From positions 1-64,000 of the IMG/VR virus record IMGVR_UViG_3300047322_001237: DNA of 64,000 nucleotides; one strand, given 5' to 3'. The stretch comes from a virus. The notes under the pieces are model-generated. The model saw nothing but the letters and a program-made list of their open reading frames with translations, was not told the origin of the DNA and searched no databases. Within the stretch, counting starts at the first letter, position 1. Each line of letters starts with the position of its first letter. Below are positions 8,473 through 17,606 of this stretch, piece by piece. The translations under genes were made by a program, and so were the position numbers.

Positions 8473-8503
8473 AAAAAACCCCCGCCCGAAGGCAGGGGTT
8501 TTC
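8473..8503 (-). terminator. Rho-independent terminator of the 178-aa gene
   Basis: Stem aaaacccc-c-gcc / ggc-a-ggggtttt closed by a cgaa loop, with an A-run on the plus strand (8473-8478) that reads as a U-tract leftwards. It lies between the stop at 8535 and the start at 8441 of co-directional genes. Confidence 0.85.
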
Positions 8504-8534
8504 TCGTCTTCGAATCGATACCGCTGACGGTTGC

Positions 8535-9071
8535 TTAGCTGCCGAACACCTTCGCAGCGTCGTTCGCGAGCTGCTCCTTGACCTTCAGGAGTTCGCCGCG
8601 GCTCTTCGTGCCGTAGGTCTTGTAGCCCACGCGCAGCGAACCGAACGCCGTCTTCGTGCCGGCCGTAACCGAGCCGTCCGCATTACGTTCCGGCGTTTGC
8701 ACCTGACGCGAGCGGTCGTACGTGAAGTCGAAGCCGTCCTTGCCGATCGTCGGCAGTTCGAGCGTCGAGCGCTCGAGTTCCTTGTTGGCCTGCATCGCGT
8801 CTTGCGACAGCTGACCGAACGCGAGGCCGGCGGCCGCAGCGACGACCGTGTTGTGATCTTGCACGCTCTTGATGATCGGCACCACGTCGTTCTCGATGCC
8901 GGGGTACTTCGCCTTGATGTCGTCCGGAACCGCACGACCCAGGTTGTTGACGTACCAGCCTTCGGTCACGCTGCCGACGCCGGTCTTCGGGTCGAGCTTC
9001 ATTTCCTTCTTGATCTCGGCGGACAGTTCCGTCGTGGTCGGCTTGAACTTGATGTCGGTGGTCGTGGTCAT
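8535..9071 (-). CDS. Hypothetical protein (178 aa), separately terminated
   Basis: ATG 9071 is preceded by AAGGAA and an AT-rich leader. The protein begins with a Thr-rich disordered stretch (MTTTTDIKFKPTTTE), then a soluble Lys/Glu-rich body, ending KEQLANDAAKVFGS. No membrane segment, signal peptide or recognisable catalytic motif. Having its own leader, with a GC hairpin at 9111-9127, and a strong terminator makes it a one-gene unit that may be expressed at high level. It could be a head or internal protein given the prohead protease nearby, but nothing in the sequence proves that. Confidence 0.7.
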   Translation of the reverse strand: MTTTTDIKFKPTTTELSAEIKKEMKLDPKTGVGSVTEGWYVNNLGRAVPDDIKAKYPGIENDVVPIIKSVQDHNTVVAAAAGLAFGQLSQDAMQANKELERSTLELPTIGKDGFDFTYDRSRQVQTPERNADGSVTAGTKTAFGSLRVGYKTYGTKSRGELLKVKEQLANDAAKVFGS

Positions 9072-9110
9072 GATTACAGATTCCTTATTTTGCGTTTGTT
9101 AATGCTTAAT

Positions 9111-9127
9111 GCCCCGGGAATCGGGGC
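9111..9127 (-). terminator. GC-rich hairpin between co-directional genes
   Basis: gccccg-ggaat-cggggc forms a perfect 6-bp GC stem between the stop at 9164 and the start at 9071. Leftwards it is followed by attaagcatt rather than a pure U-tract, so terminator strength is uncertain; it could instead mark the leader of the 178-aa gene. Confidence 0.5.
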
Positions 9128-9163
9128 GGTGGTTTTTGGGAGGCGAATTACGGACGGCAGCCA

Positions 9164-9697
9164 TTACGACTTGTGAAAGTCCCTCCGCGTGCTGGTGCCG
9201 TTTGAATTGGGGTTGTATCGATTGGAGTACGGACGCGCACCTTCCCGAGGCGATCGTTCGCTCCGATAGGGTCTATTGCCGTTGTCGCGCTTGTAAAACT
9301 CCGAACTGCGGATGTGTTGCGTGGATGGCACAGCCACTTCAATGGGAGAGCTGGTGGAGATCCGAATCTTCTTCAGCCCAGGCGAGGAAATCAGGCGGCC
9401 CTTGACGGTAGCTGCGCCTTGCTCGAACGCCTTCTGCACGGAACCCTTGCCAAGCAATACCGTGTACTTGCCTTCCTGCTTGAAGAAGGCGATTTCCCCG
9501 TATTGCAGCTCCGGTGCAGCAGGCGCGTAGCATACACCGAAATTCTGCACGTCGGCGCCTGTCGGATCGAGTGTGTTCAGATCTTCGGGTTTGACTTCGA
9601 TTACGGGAGCCTGACGCATCAGGCCAACCAGCGACTTCACGAGATACTCTTCGCCTTTGAATTGCAGGCGAATCTCATCGCGTTTTTCCATGTTCAT
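9164..9697 (-). CDS. Hypothetical protein with basic disordered tail (177 aa)
   Basis: Start is uncertain among ATG 9697 (MNMEKRDEIRLQF), ATG 9691 and a GTG at 9778; I use 9697 because sequence character becomes protein-like there. Residues 1-120 form a compact mixed domain with ELQYGEIAFFKQEGKYTVLLGKG. The last 45 residues are Arg/Asn/Ser/Pro-rich (for example KRDNGNRPYRSERSPRE), a typical nucleic-acid-binding disordered tail. No family recognised. It could be a DNA- or RNA-binding virion or early protein; inference only. Confidence 0.6.
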   Translation of the reverse strand: MNMEKRDEIRLQFKGEEYLVKSLVGLMRQAPVIEVKPEDLNTLDPTGADVQNFGVCYAPAAPELQYGEIAFFKQEGKYTVLLGKGSVQKAFEQGAATVKGRLISSPGLKKIRISTSSPIEVAVPSTQHIRSSEFYKRDNGNRPYRSERSPREGARPYSNRYNPNSNGTSTRRDFHKS

Positions 9698-9837
9698 AGA
9701 GCTATTTGGTTTCCGGTTTAGTTCTAGCCATAACAAGGGGTTAACCGCGTAAAAATTCCCCAGGTTCCTTGAGAACACTGAGGTACCAGGTTCAAGTTAG
9801 TGATATGTGTTTGTTTTCGGTTTCAATCAGGTAAGCA

Positions 9838-9882
9838 GACGGCATAAGCGCCAGCCGGTTTCCCGGCTGGCGTATGCCAGTC
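9838..9882. terminator. Palindromic bidirectional terminator, conserved-arm family, copy 2
   Basis: gacggcataagc ... gtatgccagtc outer arms around an inner stem gccagccgg / ccggctggc. It lies immediately downstream of the 29-aa zinc-ribbon gene, between co-directional genes. This is unlike most copies, which sit between converging genes. Confidence 0.75.
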
Positions 9883-9884
9883 GA

Positions 9885-9974
9885 TTAGTCTTTCCAATTG
9901 TTGCCACAGTGCATGCAACACCACCAACCGTCCTCATGCTCCGCGAGCATGAAGCTTCCGCATCGGGGACACAT
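9885..9974 (-). CDS. Mini zinc-ribbon protein (29 aa)
   Basis: A 30-codon frame encodes MCPRCGSFMLAEHEDG followed by WWCCMHCGNNWKD. Two knuckles, CPRCG and CMHCG, separated by about 15 residues, make a complete four-Cys zinc ribbon. AAGGAAC lies 6 nt upstream of the ATG. The gene sits just after the start of the prohead protease transcript's end and is followed by a palindromic terminator. Such mini ribbons bind nucleic acids or proteins, for example in transcription factors and RNA polymerase subunits; the role here is unknown. Its compact fit between terminator and upstream gene supports it as real. Confidence 0.75.
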   Translation of the reverse strand: MCPRCGSFMLAEHEDGWWCCMHCGNNWKD

Positions 9975-9985
9975 CGGTTAGTTCC

Positions 9986-10744
9986 TTACCAGTTCAGGTA
10001 GGCAGGCTTGCTACCGTTGTCCGACGCCCATCCGAGCGAGGTGAACAGCTCCTGAACGTTCAGGCGAACGGATTCCTGAGCGATGCCCTGTGCGGACGCA
10101 CGGTGCGCGCCTTCCAGGTGGCGGCGGGAGAACATCGATTCGGCGATCTCCTCGAGGGCGGGCGACTTGAACTTGTTGGCGATCGCAATGCCCGGTTCGT
10201 TCACGTAGTCCCACGTCACGATGTTCTTCAGCACGCGGTGCGTCGTGCGGCCGACCTGATCGTCACGCGTGAAGGCCCGGATCGAGAAGCAGACGTTCTC
10301 GTTCTTGTTCTCGAGCGAGCGACGCAGCGCGTCACCCTTCGGGCCGCTCGGGCAAACTTTACCGACGATCGCGATGCACTTGCGACCCTGCGGATCACGG
10401 ATGCGATCGAAGTCCAGCGTGATCTCCCTGATGTGGTGGGAGACGTCGCCTTCGTAGATCGACAGGATGCGTTGAGCGTACGAATCGTAGCTCTGGCCCG
10501 GCACCATCTTGGGATGGCCGTATTCACCGCGCAACGCGCCGTTGGCCACGCGTCGCATGAGCTGGCTGGAGCTCGTGAAAAGCTCCTTGGCGGGCTCGTA
10601 CGGATAGAACTGGTCGGCGGAGTTGTACACGTCCAGTCCGCCCAGCACCACCTCGTAGTAGCCGTCTTCGTCCGGTCGGAGATCACCGGCCTTGTTCGTG
10701 CCGTTGAGCGCCGTGAAACCGAAACGGATGTAGTTGTTACCCAT
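9986..10744 (-). CDS. Putative prohead (capsid maturation) protease
   Basis: A 252-residue protein resembling the T4 gp21-type (U9/U35) prohead protease fold. Residues 63-78 read MRRVANGALRGEYGHP, matching the family G-E-x-x-H-P block with H77 as likely catalytic histidine. Residues 150-157, NVCFSIRA, match the V-x-x-S-S/I-R block with S154 as likely nucleophile. Between them lies ITLDFDRI...CIAIVGKVCPSGPKGDALRRSLE, the typical strand and helix linking them. The enzyme would cleave scaffold and capsid N-termini during head maturation. It is followed downstream by small genes rather than an obvious scaffold or capsid gene, which is unusual. Catalytic residues are inferred from motif position. 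Confidence 0.7.
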   Translation of the reverse strand: MGNNYIRFGFTALNGTNKAGDLRPDEDGYYEVVLGGLDVYNSADQFYPYEPAKELFTSSSQLMRRVANGALRGEYGHPKMVPGQSYDSYAQRILSIYEGDVSHHIREITLDFDRIRDPQGRKCIAIVGKVCPSGPKGDALRRSLENKNENVCFSIRAFTRDDQVGRTTHRVLKNIVTWDYVNEPGIAIANKFKSPALEEIAESMFSRRHLEGAHRASAQGIAQESVRLNVQELFTSLGWASDNGSKPAYLNW

Positions 10745-10770
10745 GATGCGGTTCTCGTTCTAAAAAGGGA

Positions 10771-11496
10771 TCACTGCGTGAGGAGTGCATCCAGTCGCTC
10801 GACGCGCTCAGACGGGGAGACCAGAGCACTGACGACGCCGCGACTGAAGTAGCTGCCTGCGAGCTTGCTGAGGGTGTTGCTTGCTGCGAATTCGACTGAG
10901 CGCAGCGGAATGAAGACGGGCTTGTTCGTGTCCAAGTCCTTCATCTCCTTGACCGTCGTGCGGTAGTACTCGTGGCGATTCGCAGGGTTGCGCGCGACAA
11001 TGGAGACAAGCAACTCGGTCACTTCGTGATTTCCACCCACGTTGGCGCCGGCGTGATAGCGGGCCGTGTCGAAGATCCGGGCCATCTCGTTGTAGCCCAT
11101 GTACCAAGGCGTGTGACCGCCCTCGATGATCTCCTTGTAGACGCGATAGACAAGCGTGTCGGTCTTCACGAGATCGAGCGTCGGTGTGATCACCGCACCC
11201 TTTTCGAATTCGAATTCGAAGTACTCGTCCTCGTCGATCATGATCTTCATCATCGACGTGGGTTCGATCCGGATGAGCGCGTTCACCAGGGACACTGCGT
11301 AATAGCTGTCTTCGACGGTCATCGCGTAGATGCCGTAGATGTACGTCTCAATCCCGATCGAGGCCAGCCCTCGCTCGGCGAACCGGGTCGGGATGTAGAT
11401 CTTCACCGGTTCCTTGGCGATGAGCTGACCATCTTCCGTTTCCCGGAGAGCGTTCTTGACCCGTTCCGGGTCTCTGATAAGAGTTTTCGGATCCAT
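10771..11496 (-). CDS. Conserved-looking phage protein, probably head or virion assembly (241 aa)
   Basis: ATG 11496 (MDPKTLIRDPERVK) is preferred over a GTG one codon upstream; GAGG lies just before. The middle contains EDEYFEFEFEKGAVITPTLDLVKTD, an acidic beta segment. No membrane segment or catalytic motif seen. It sits directly upstream of the prohead protease (26 nt) in the same transcript, so a head-assembly role is plausible. Family unrecognised. Confidence 0.7.
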   Translation of the reverse strand: MDPKTLIRDPERVKNALRETEDGQLIAKEPVKIYIPTRFAERGLASIGIETYIYGIYAMTVEDSYYAVSLVNALIRIEPTSMMKIMIDEDEYFEFEFEKGAVITPTLDLVKTDTLVYRVYKEIIEGGHTPWYMGYNEMARIFDTARYHAGANVGGNHEVTELLVSIVARNPANRHEYYRTTVKEMKDLDTNKPVFIPLRSVEFAASNTLSKLAGSYFSRGVVSALVSPSERVERLDALLTQ

Positions 11497-11529
11497 CACG
11501 TCCTCACGGAGAAACAGAAAAGCTCGCGC

Positions 11530-12963
11530 TTAGCCGACGACCTTCAATTGGGTGCCGACCCAGTACGCGATGTAGTTGATGACACTGGCTGCTGCCGCTT
11601 CACGCACGGAGATGTCCGGGTTCTCGCGCTTCGCTTGCTCGATGCCGACGAGGATGCGTTCCGCATCCGTCTTGAAAAACCGGGCACGACACACGAGGAT
11701 CAGGCAGGCGCTGTACAGATCGTTCAGGTCGCTCTCGCGCAACTTGGCGAGGCAATCCTTGAACAGACGGAGCACGGTTTCGCGGTTGGACGCGGTCGCT
11801 TCTTCGCCGTCGGTCACTTCCGAGAGTTGTGCGCGGAAATGCAGATCGAGCAGATCCTTGGTGACGTTGAATCGCTTGTTCGATTCCGCGGTGCGGGTGA
11901 TCGATGCGTGTGTGTTCCAGCGCTTGGCGAGCACTTCGCGCTGCGCCATGATCGCGTCGATCGAGGTCGCAAACGGAATGGCGAGCGAGTTCGCGAAGAG
12001 CATCTCGTTCGTACCGCCTTCTTCGAGGAAGCGGCGATAGACCGGCTCGTACACCACCGTCTTCGTGCCGACCACGTCGCGCACCAACTGACCCGACTTG
12101 GCCGAGCGTTCGATCTTGTCCAGCGCACGGCACAGTGCAGCACCAGCTTGATTGCGGAACTCGACGATCGTGTTCTGGTAGCTCGAGAGCGACATCGTGG
12201 TGCCCGCGAGAGGTTTGCCGTCGCTCAGCTTGCGTGCGATCAGGAACACGGTCAGTGCCACGTCCACGCCCTGCGCGCGATCCGTGACCCATTCGCCGAA
12301 CGAACGCACGCGCTCGCCGTCACGCGGGAATGTCTGTTGGAACAGGCTTGCCCAGACGTAGCGGAAGAAGTCGTCGCCCTTTTCCGCCATCCATTCAGCG
12401 ATGTCAGCGTCCAATCCACCTGCACCAGAGTGCATGATTTCGCGGATCTCATCCATCGACAGATCCGGCAGACGCAGCGTGAGCGAAGGGTTGTCGAACG
12501 ACAGACCTTCGAATTTACGGACAGCGCTTTGGAGCGCGCCGTTATCGAGCGGCTTGGGTTCGCGCAGCACTTCGACTTCCATACCGAGCAGCGACTGCTG
12601 GTTGACTTCGGCCAGTGACGCCTTCACGCGGGAATACAAATCGTTGATCGCCGGTGCGACGACCGTACGCGCAAACGCGATGTGTCCTTTCACTGCGGAG
12701 ATCGCGGTTTCGGCGATCGAATCGAGCACAACGTCGTGCTCGGAGCACTGCATCAACGGGTCGGTCGTGTTGGCCATCGTGCAGATGCTGCCGATGAGTG
12801 CACGGGGATCGCCGTTGGCAGCGATGAAGAGAGCCGAGTCCGAACGGGTCGACGAGCACAGCGCGTCAAGCGGCGTACCCGAAACCGGATACACGGCGAA
12901 GCCGCGTGCGTCCAGTCGCTCGGTCAGCGGCAGCGAAGCCATCAGGACTTTTTCGTTCAACAT
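11530..12963 (-). CDS. Unrecognised 477-aa protein in the head/RNA polymerase operon
   Basis: A largely helical soluble protein starting MLNEKVLMASLPLTERLDARG. It lies in a run of minus-strand genes between RNA polymerase beta and the prohead protease. The C-terminal half contains FRNQAGAALCRALDKIERSAK and a stretch CLILVCRARFFKTDAERILVG, but no nucleotide-binding or catalytic motif. A 548-aa plus-strand frame over this gene is a codon-bias shadow. Possible virion or assembly protein; function unknown. Confidence 0.7.
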   Translation of the reverse strand: MLNEKVLMASLPLTERLDARGFAVYPVSGTPLDALCSSTRSDSALFIAANGDPRALIGSICTMANTTDPLMQCSEHDVVLDSIAETAISAVKGHIAFARTVVAPAINDLYSRVKASLAEVNQQSLLGMEVEVLREPKPLDNGALQSAVRKFEGLSFDNPSLTLRLPDLSMDEIREIMHSGAGGLDADIAEWMAEKGDDFFRYVWASLFQQTFPRDGERVRSFGEWVTDRAQGVDVALTVFLIARKLSDGKPLAGTTMSLSSYQNTIVEFRNQAGAALCRALDKIERSAKSGQLVRDVVGTKTVVYEPVYRRFLEEGGTNEMLFANSLAIPFATSIDAIMAQREVLAKRWNTHASITRTAESNKRFNVTKDLLDLHFRAQLSEVTDGEEATASNRETVLRLFKDCLAKLRESDLNDLYSACLILVCRARFFKTDAERILVGIEQAKRENPDISVREAAAASVINYIAYWVGTQLKVVG

Positions 12964-12977
12964 GGTCTTCGCGTCCT

Positions 12978-13166
12978 TTACAGGTAGGTCTGCAGCGCGG
13001 CCTGAAACTTGGCCTGTGCGATTTGGTTGATCACATCCGTCGTGAGCGGCGTGCCCCCGAGGGTGTCTGCGACGTCGTTGCCGAGGACGCCCTGAACGAT
13101 GGTGCGCACGAGAGTCGTGGCATTCGCGAGCGTCACGAGCGTCTTTTCAGATTCTCTGGATTTCAT
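12978..13166 (-). CDS. Small helical protein (62 aa)
   Basis: MKSRESEKTLVTLANATTLV begins an amphipathic helical protein with no hydrophobic anchor; it ends FQAALQTYL. It lies 14 nt upstream of the 477-aa gene, and a hairpin separates it from the RNA polymerase beta gene. Function unknown. Confidence 0.6.
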   Translation of the reverse strand: MKSRESEKTLVTLANATTLVRTIVQGVLGNDVADTLGGTPLTTDVINQIAQAKFQAALQTYL

Positions 13167-13201
13167 GAAAATTCCTATCAGCAGGACTAAATAAAACTAG
13201 A

Positions 13202-13233
13202 ACAAACAGCAGACCCGAGGGTCCGCCGTTTGT
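13202..13233 (-). terminator. Hairpin terminator after RNA polymerase beta
   Basis: Arms acaaac.gc.gaccc and gggtc.gc.gtttgt pair around a short loop. Leftwards it is followed by TTCTAGTTTTATTT, a loose U-rich tract. It lies 10 nt after the beta stop codon at 13243. Confidence 0.7.
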
Positions 13234-13242
13234 CCGTGAGAT

Positions 13243-16200
13243 TTACGACCGGTAGAGTTCCACGGCCTTCTGGCCAATCACATCGAGCAAGGTCGTTGTG
13301 GTCGCGATGAGTTCCGGAGACGACACGATCCGGTCTGCAACAGACTTCGCGCCAAAGATCGCATCGACCTTCAGTCCGGATTCCGTTCTCAGCTCACGCT
13401 CCATCACCTGACCGAACACCGTTTTCAACTGGTTGCCGAACACGCCCTTGTCACCCACGCCAGCCGGGACGTCCGCAGTGATGTAGATCTGAATCGCTGC
13501 GGTGTCCAACTGAAGCGGAGTGCCTTCGACGCGGAAGCTTTCATCCACGCTGCCGGTGTAGCCCTTCTTGCCCACGGAGCGCGAACGCTTGATCATGGCC
13601 GCATCGGATGTGGCCGCGAGTTTCTGGAGCGAAGGCGACATGTCCTCCAGCTCCCCGTGGTAAAAGACCTCAATGCGCTCAACGATGCCCGCGGATTTCG
13701 CCTTGGGTGTTTGCTCGCTCAGCACACGCAGTGTGTCAAGAGACTCCTCGTCGAACAGACGGTTGCCCGCTGTCACGGCGTCCTCGATGACGCATAAAAT
13801 ATCCTCGGAGCCCAGAACGGCGCCTGGCTTTGTGAGCTTGTGGATCTCCTGATCGAAGTTGACGACGATGGTTCGCACCTTCGTCATCTGCGTGGTCAGT
13901 AGTTCCGAGACCTCTCTCGAGATCGCCGAAGAGTCTTCCAGCGTCACCATCGCTTCCATGAACACGGTCTTCACCGTGATCCCGGCCTTCCACACGACGC
14001 TTTCCGGATTCAGGACATCCGGCTCGAAGAAGCCGTCGTTGTAGGAGAGCAGGGTACCGGGTTTGAACGCTTGACCGGCCTTCATGTTGGTGTTGACCTG
14101 ATGCGGTACCACGAGACCTGCTGCATTGCCGTAGCGACGTCCCAGCTCAATGCCCTGGATCTCGCCGTCTTCGTACTGCACTTGCATGCCGTGCTCGTTG
14201 ACAGAAAGCACCTTGCCGCCTTTCTTCGCCGTGACTGCAAACAGGTCGCCCGCGCGATGAGCAATGACGCCCTCGTAACCCGTGCGAAGAGAGGCCTGCT
14301 TGTAACCACGACACGCGATGCCGTGACTCTGCTGAATGCCGATGAAGTTCACCCGCTTCGGATCGTCACGGTCGGCAGCCGGCGACAGCAGCGCTGACGT
14401 CGAGAGCAAAGCCGTCGCACCCGTTTTCTTCACGTCGTAGGGGCGGGAGACACCGCGCAACGAAGTGAACTGCGGATCCGCGCTGGTGTACGTGTTGATC
14501 GCCACGTCCGAGGAGTCGACGGTCGATTCCGAGATCGTCCCCATGTCGTTCTGGTGATAAGCACGGGTCGACTTCGTCATACTGCGCGAGCCTCGGCCAC
14601 CCACACCCGAGTACGTCACGGCTTCCATCTCTTTCAGGTTCTGGATCGGATTGATTTCCGACACCTGGATCTTTGCGGGATCCTGGGTGATGTTTTTCCA
14701 GACCTGGAACGGATGCAGGTCGATCGGCAGGCGCGACTTGCCAGCCCGGCCGTTGTGCACGCGAATCGAACGCACGATTTCCGAGTACACAGCACCCGCC
14801 ATCCGCTCGTAGCCCTTGATCCGCATGTAACGCGAATCGAGTTCGTCCGGATGGTGGTCCGTGAGCAGCATCTCGCAAGCCTTGAGCAACAGGCTCTGAT
14901 AATCCGTCGGCTCCTTCATGTCCATGAGCAACTCGCGCGTGATCGGATCGATGAAAAGCTGATACTGCAGATCGATCTCGCGCAGATAGCGCTGTGATGC
15001 GCCACCCGACTCCAGGACGTTCAGGTACACGCCACGCCGATCGAACTCGTGCACGTTGTACGTGCGCAGGCTCCGGTGATACTCATTGAAGCCGGCGAGC
15101 ACCATCGAGGCGAATGTCTTGTCGCGCGGGAACACCAGCGTCTCATCCGAGAACACCAGGCTGTATTCGTTCGGTTGAAGGTTGACGCGCTGTCCAGCCG
15201 GCACCCGGCGCGGCTCGACCTTGAGCATCTTCATCAGACGCTCTAGTCCCATTTCGTAGCCAAGCACCACGCCCAACGGAATTGTCCGGCCCAACACCTT
15301 CACTTCCGCGAAGTCGACCGGAGCCTTGGCCGGTTCCAGCTGAAGCATCTCCTCGATCGAAGGCAGCACCTGGGGCAAGCGCTTCTCGCCGCGGGTCGCT
15401 TCATACAGCGCGCCGTTGCGGTCCATCAACAGGAACGTGTTCGGCTTCTTGAGCGACTTGCCGCAGACTTCCATGCCGTGCTCAGCCATCAGCTTCAACG
15501 TGTCTTCGCCGTATAGTGCTACGCGCTTCGTGTGGTCGAAGTTCCATTCGAACCCGGCCAGCGTGAAGCCACGGAAGGACATCGCCAAGATGCTGTACAG
15601 ACGCGGACACGGGAACAGGTTGTCGAACACGTCTGCCATGTGCATGTTCGCGAGCAGGCTGTTGCCTTTCTCCAGACCGATGGCCCGAATGGAGTTACAC
15701 AGCCACGTGCCGTAGTCGTTAACGCGCTTCGGCGAACGGGAGACGAACACCTTGCCGTAGTAGCTGGTGAGTGCCACAGTCTCCGGGTCGATCTTGCGGA
15801 TCGGTAGGTCGCCGCGCTGCTTACGAACACGGTACTTCACGCCATTGCTGGTGAACGTGCCATCTTCAGCCAGCGTCGGCAGACGGAAGCGGAACGTCGA
15901 TTGCGCTCCATCGACGGGCGTAACACGAACTGTGTAGATCTTGTATTCGCCCATGACGTCATCCACGTCCTCGACCTCGTAGCCGGTGACGCAGAGACCA
16001 GCCTGCTGAAGGTTGAGCACCATGCTGGCGACATCCTTCTGCATGACCTTCTTGATGTAGTGCGAGTCGAAGACCATCAACGACGACTTGAGCATCGTCT
16101 TGTCCGGTACCGTCGCAACGTCGGGAAGTGCGGGCGATTCAGGAATCTGCACATCTTCCTGAGCGACCTGCGAGAAGTCACCCAGCGTCGACTTCCCGTC

Positions 16201-17601
16201 CGGAGCCACGATCTTCTTGTACGCCTGAGACAGTGCCTGATAGCGACGGTGTTCACCCGCGCTCAACATGCCCTGTTCCGCGAGGCGATCGCAGATCTTC
16301 ATCACAGCGCCTTCGGGACTGAGCGTCACGGGTGCTTCGACGGTCACTTCCTTGCGCGTTTCTTCGTCCGGATCGCTCAGATTCGCGATGTGCTCCAGCT
16401 GGTCCAGGTCCGCGTCGATCTGCTTCTCGAGCTCTGCGTCACGATGGATGTCAGTACCGCGCTCATCCGGTGCGTCTTCTTCGTGCTTGAGTGAGGCGAC
16501 CACGCGCATTGTCTTGCTGCGGTTCGCCAACTCTTCATCGTCGAGATCATCGTCCAGCTGCTTCGGTGCCTGGAAGTAGGTCGGAGCCTCGGTCGGTTGC
16601 TGTACCGTCTTGGTGATTTCGCCCGTGGTCGGGTTGACCGAGTCCACCACGTTGGTCGGTTCCTGCGGGGTCTCGCCCGATGCGGGTACTGCGCTGTCGC
16701 TCTCGGCCATGACTTCAGGCGCGGCTGCCGTACGGACTTCCATCAGCGACATGAGCATGCGCAGGAAGAAACGCTGCAGTCGAATGGGCGGGTAGCCGTG
16801 CTGGTTCGCTTCGGGGTTGACTTCCAGTTCGGTCGGCGTCGCAATCCGCCAGCCGTTGAGCGTGGCGAGGTTCACCACGAACCAGCGGCCGCTCTCTTCG
16901 AACAGGAGGTTGACGCGACCGATGTGCGCATCGCTCACGTGGGAGAGCATCGACGACTTGCGGTTCTCACCGAGCCACTTCCAGATTTCGAGAATCATCA
17001 GCGCTTCGTGCGAATTGAAACGCTTGATGAGACGCTGGTTGATGCCGCCGGCTTCGCCGACCTTCAGATCGGCCAGACACGGCAGGATCTTGGGCAGGGT
17101 GATCGGGATGAACTGATTCCGGTTGGAGCGCGCGGCGATGTCACCGACCTGGCTCCAGAGCGTCTCCGCGACGTTGTGCCACTGGTAATAGTTGGCGAAC
17201 AGCGATCGCGGGTAGCGATACATCCGCCACAGGAACGCGTAGTTCATCACGGCGAGCGTGTTGTCGTCCCGTGTGCCAGTCTCGAAATTCACGAGCTTCT
17301 TGTAGCGGCGATGCTTCTGAAACCACTGCGAGGACAGCAACGGCGTCGACGTCGGTATCAGACGCGGGTTGCCCTGATTCGCAGCCTGCTGGAAAACGTG
17401 AGAGACGACGATCGGTCGGGTGATTCCCCGGAACTCGATCTGGTTCGAATCCGGACCACTGTCGAGCGGGCCGCCGCCCATGAAGTGAAACAGGCTGCGC
17501 TTGGGCAGCGCCATTTGATCCATACCCGGCAGGGGCGGCTGGATCAGCTGTGCGGTGCGGCGCACGCCGTATCGTCGATAGAAGTATTCGTACAGGAACA
17601 T
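13243..17601 (-). CDS. Phage RNA polymerase beta subunit, N-terminal and core part (1,452 aa)
   Basis: The C-terminal half carries recognisable beta landmarks. Residues 983-1040 (INPIQNLKEMEAVTYSGVGG then RAYHQNDMGTISEST) parallel the bacterial Q-NPL...R..S.LGPGG...RD.H..HYG block. Residues about 1080-1120 (DDPKRVNFIGIQQSHGI, RTGYEGVIAHRAG) parallel the R..MG.NMQRQAVP / TG.E..VA.DSG block. Residues 1381-1390, GVGDKGVFGN, match the GDK...RHGNKGV lysine loop of the catalytic barrel. The chain ends about 60 residues later, where bacterial beta goes on into its C-terminal clamp-anchoring region; that region seems to be a separate gene at 34194-34880. An acidic, proline-rich linker at about 300-470 splits the N-terminal lobes. 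Ribosome site GGGGAT; 5 nt after the beta' gene, so co-transcribed. Confidence 0.85.
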   Translation of the reverse strand: MFLYEYFYRRYGVRRTAQLIQPPLPGMDQMALPKRSLFHFMGGGPLDSGPDSNQIEFRGITRPIVVSHVFQQAANQGNPRLIPTSTPLLSSQWFQKHRRYKKLVNFETGTRDDNTLAVMNYAFLWRMYRYPRSLFANYYQWHNVAETLWSQVGDIAARSNRNQFIPITLPKILPCLADLKVGEAGGINQRLIKRFNSHEALMILEIWKWLGENRKSSMLSHVSDAHIGRVNLLFEESGRWFVVNLATLNGWRIATPTELEVNPEANQHGYPPIRLQRFFLRMLMSLMEVRTAAAPEVMAESDSAVPASGETPQEPTNVVDSVNPTTGEITKTVQQPTEAPTYFQAPKQLDDDLDDEELANRSKTMRVVASLKHEEDAPDERGTDIHRDAELEKQIDADLDQLEHIANLSDPDEETRKEVTVEAPVTLSPEGAVMKICDRLAEQGMLSAGEHRRYQALSQAYKKIVAPDGKSTLGDFSQVAQEDVQIPESPALPDVATVPDKTMLKSSLMVFDSHYIKKVMQKDVASMVLNLQQAGLCVTGYEVEDVDDVMGEYKIYTVRVTPVDGAQSTFRFRLPTLAEDGTFTSNGVKYRVRKQRGDLPIRKIDPETVALTSYYGKVFVSRSPKRVNDYGTWLCNSIRAIGLEKGNSLLANMHMADVFDNLFPCPRLYSILAMSFRGFTLAGFEWNFDHTKRVALYGEDTLKLMAEHGMEVCGKSLKKPNTFLLMDRNGALYEATRGEKRLPQVLPSIEEMLQLEPAKAPVDFAEVKVLGRTIPLGVVLGYEMGLERLMKMLKVEPRRVPAGQRVNLQPNEYSLVFSDETLVFPRDKTFASMVLAGFNEYHRSLRTYNVHEFDRRGVYLNVLESGGASQRYLREIDLQYQLFIDPITRELLMDMKEPTDYQSLLLKACEMLLTDHHPDELDSRYMRIKGYERMAGAVYSEIVRSIRVHNGRAGKSRLPIDLHPFQVWKNITQDPAKIQVSEINPIQNLKEMEAVTYSGVGGRGSRSMTKSTRAYHQNDMGTISESTVDSSDVAINTYTSADPQFTSLRGVSRPYDVKKTGATALLSTSALLSPAADRDDPKRVNFIGIQQSHGIACRGYKQASLRTGYEGVIAHRAGDLFAVTAKKGGKVLSVNEHGMQVQYEDGEIQGIELGRRYGNAAGLVVPHQVNTNMKAGQAFKPGTLLSYNDGFFEPDVLNPESVVWKAGITVKTVFMEAMVTLEDSSAISREVSELLTTQMTKVRTIVVNFDQEIHKLTKPGAVLGSEDILCVIEDAVTAGNRLFDEESLDTLRVLSEQTPKAKSAGIVERIEVFYHGELEDMSPSLQKLAATSDAAMIKRSRSVGKKGYTGSVDESFRVEGTPLQLDTAAIQIYITADVPAGVGDKGVFGNQLKTVFGQVMERELRTESGLKVDAIFGAKSVADRIVSSPELIATTTTLLDVIGQKAVELYRS

Positions 17602-17606
17602 CTTGT

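Noticed and set aside
8697-9176. Plus-strand frame of 159 codons over the 178-aa gene
   Set aside because: Runs through the promoter-side leader and hairpin of the minus gene and has Arg/Asp/Val shadow composition.
11200-11220. ttcgaattcgaattcgaa micro-repeat
   Set aside because: Encodes FEFEF in frame in the 241-aa gene; a simple codon run.
10972-12618. Plus-strand frame of 548 codons
   Set aside because: Antisense to the 477-aa and 241-aa genes; low-complexity Arg/Asp/Val content and no ribosome site.
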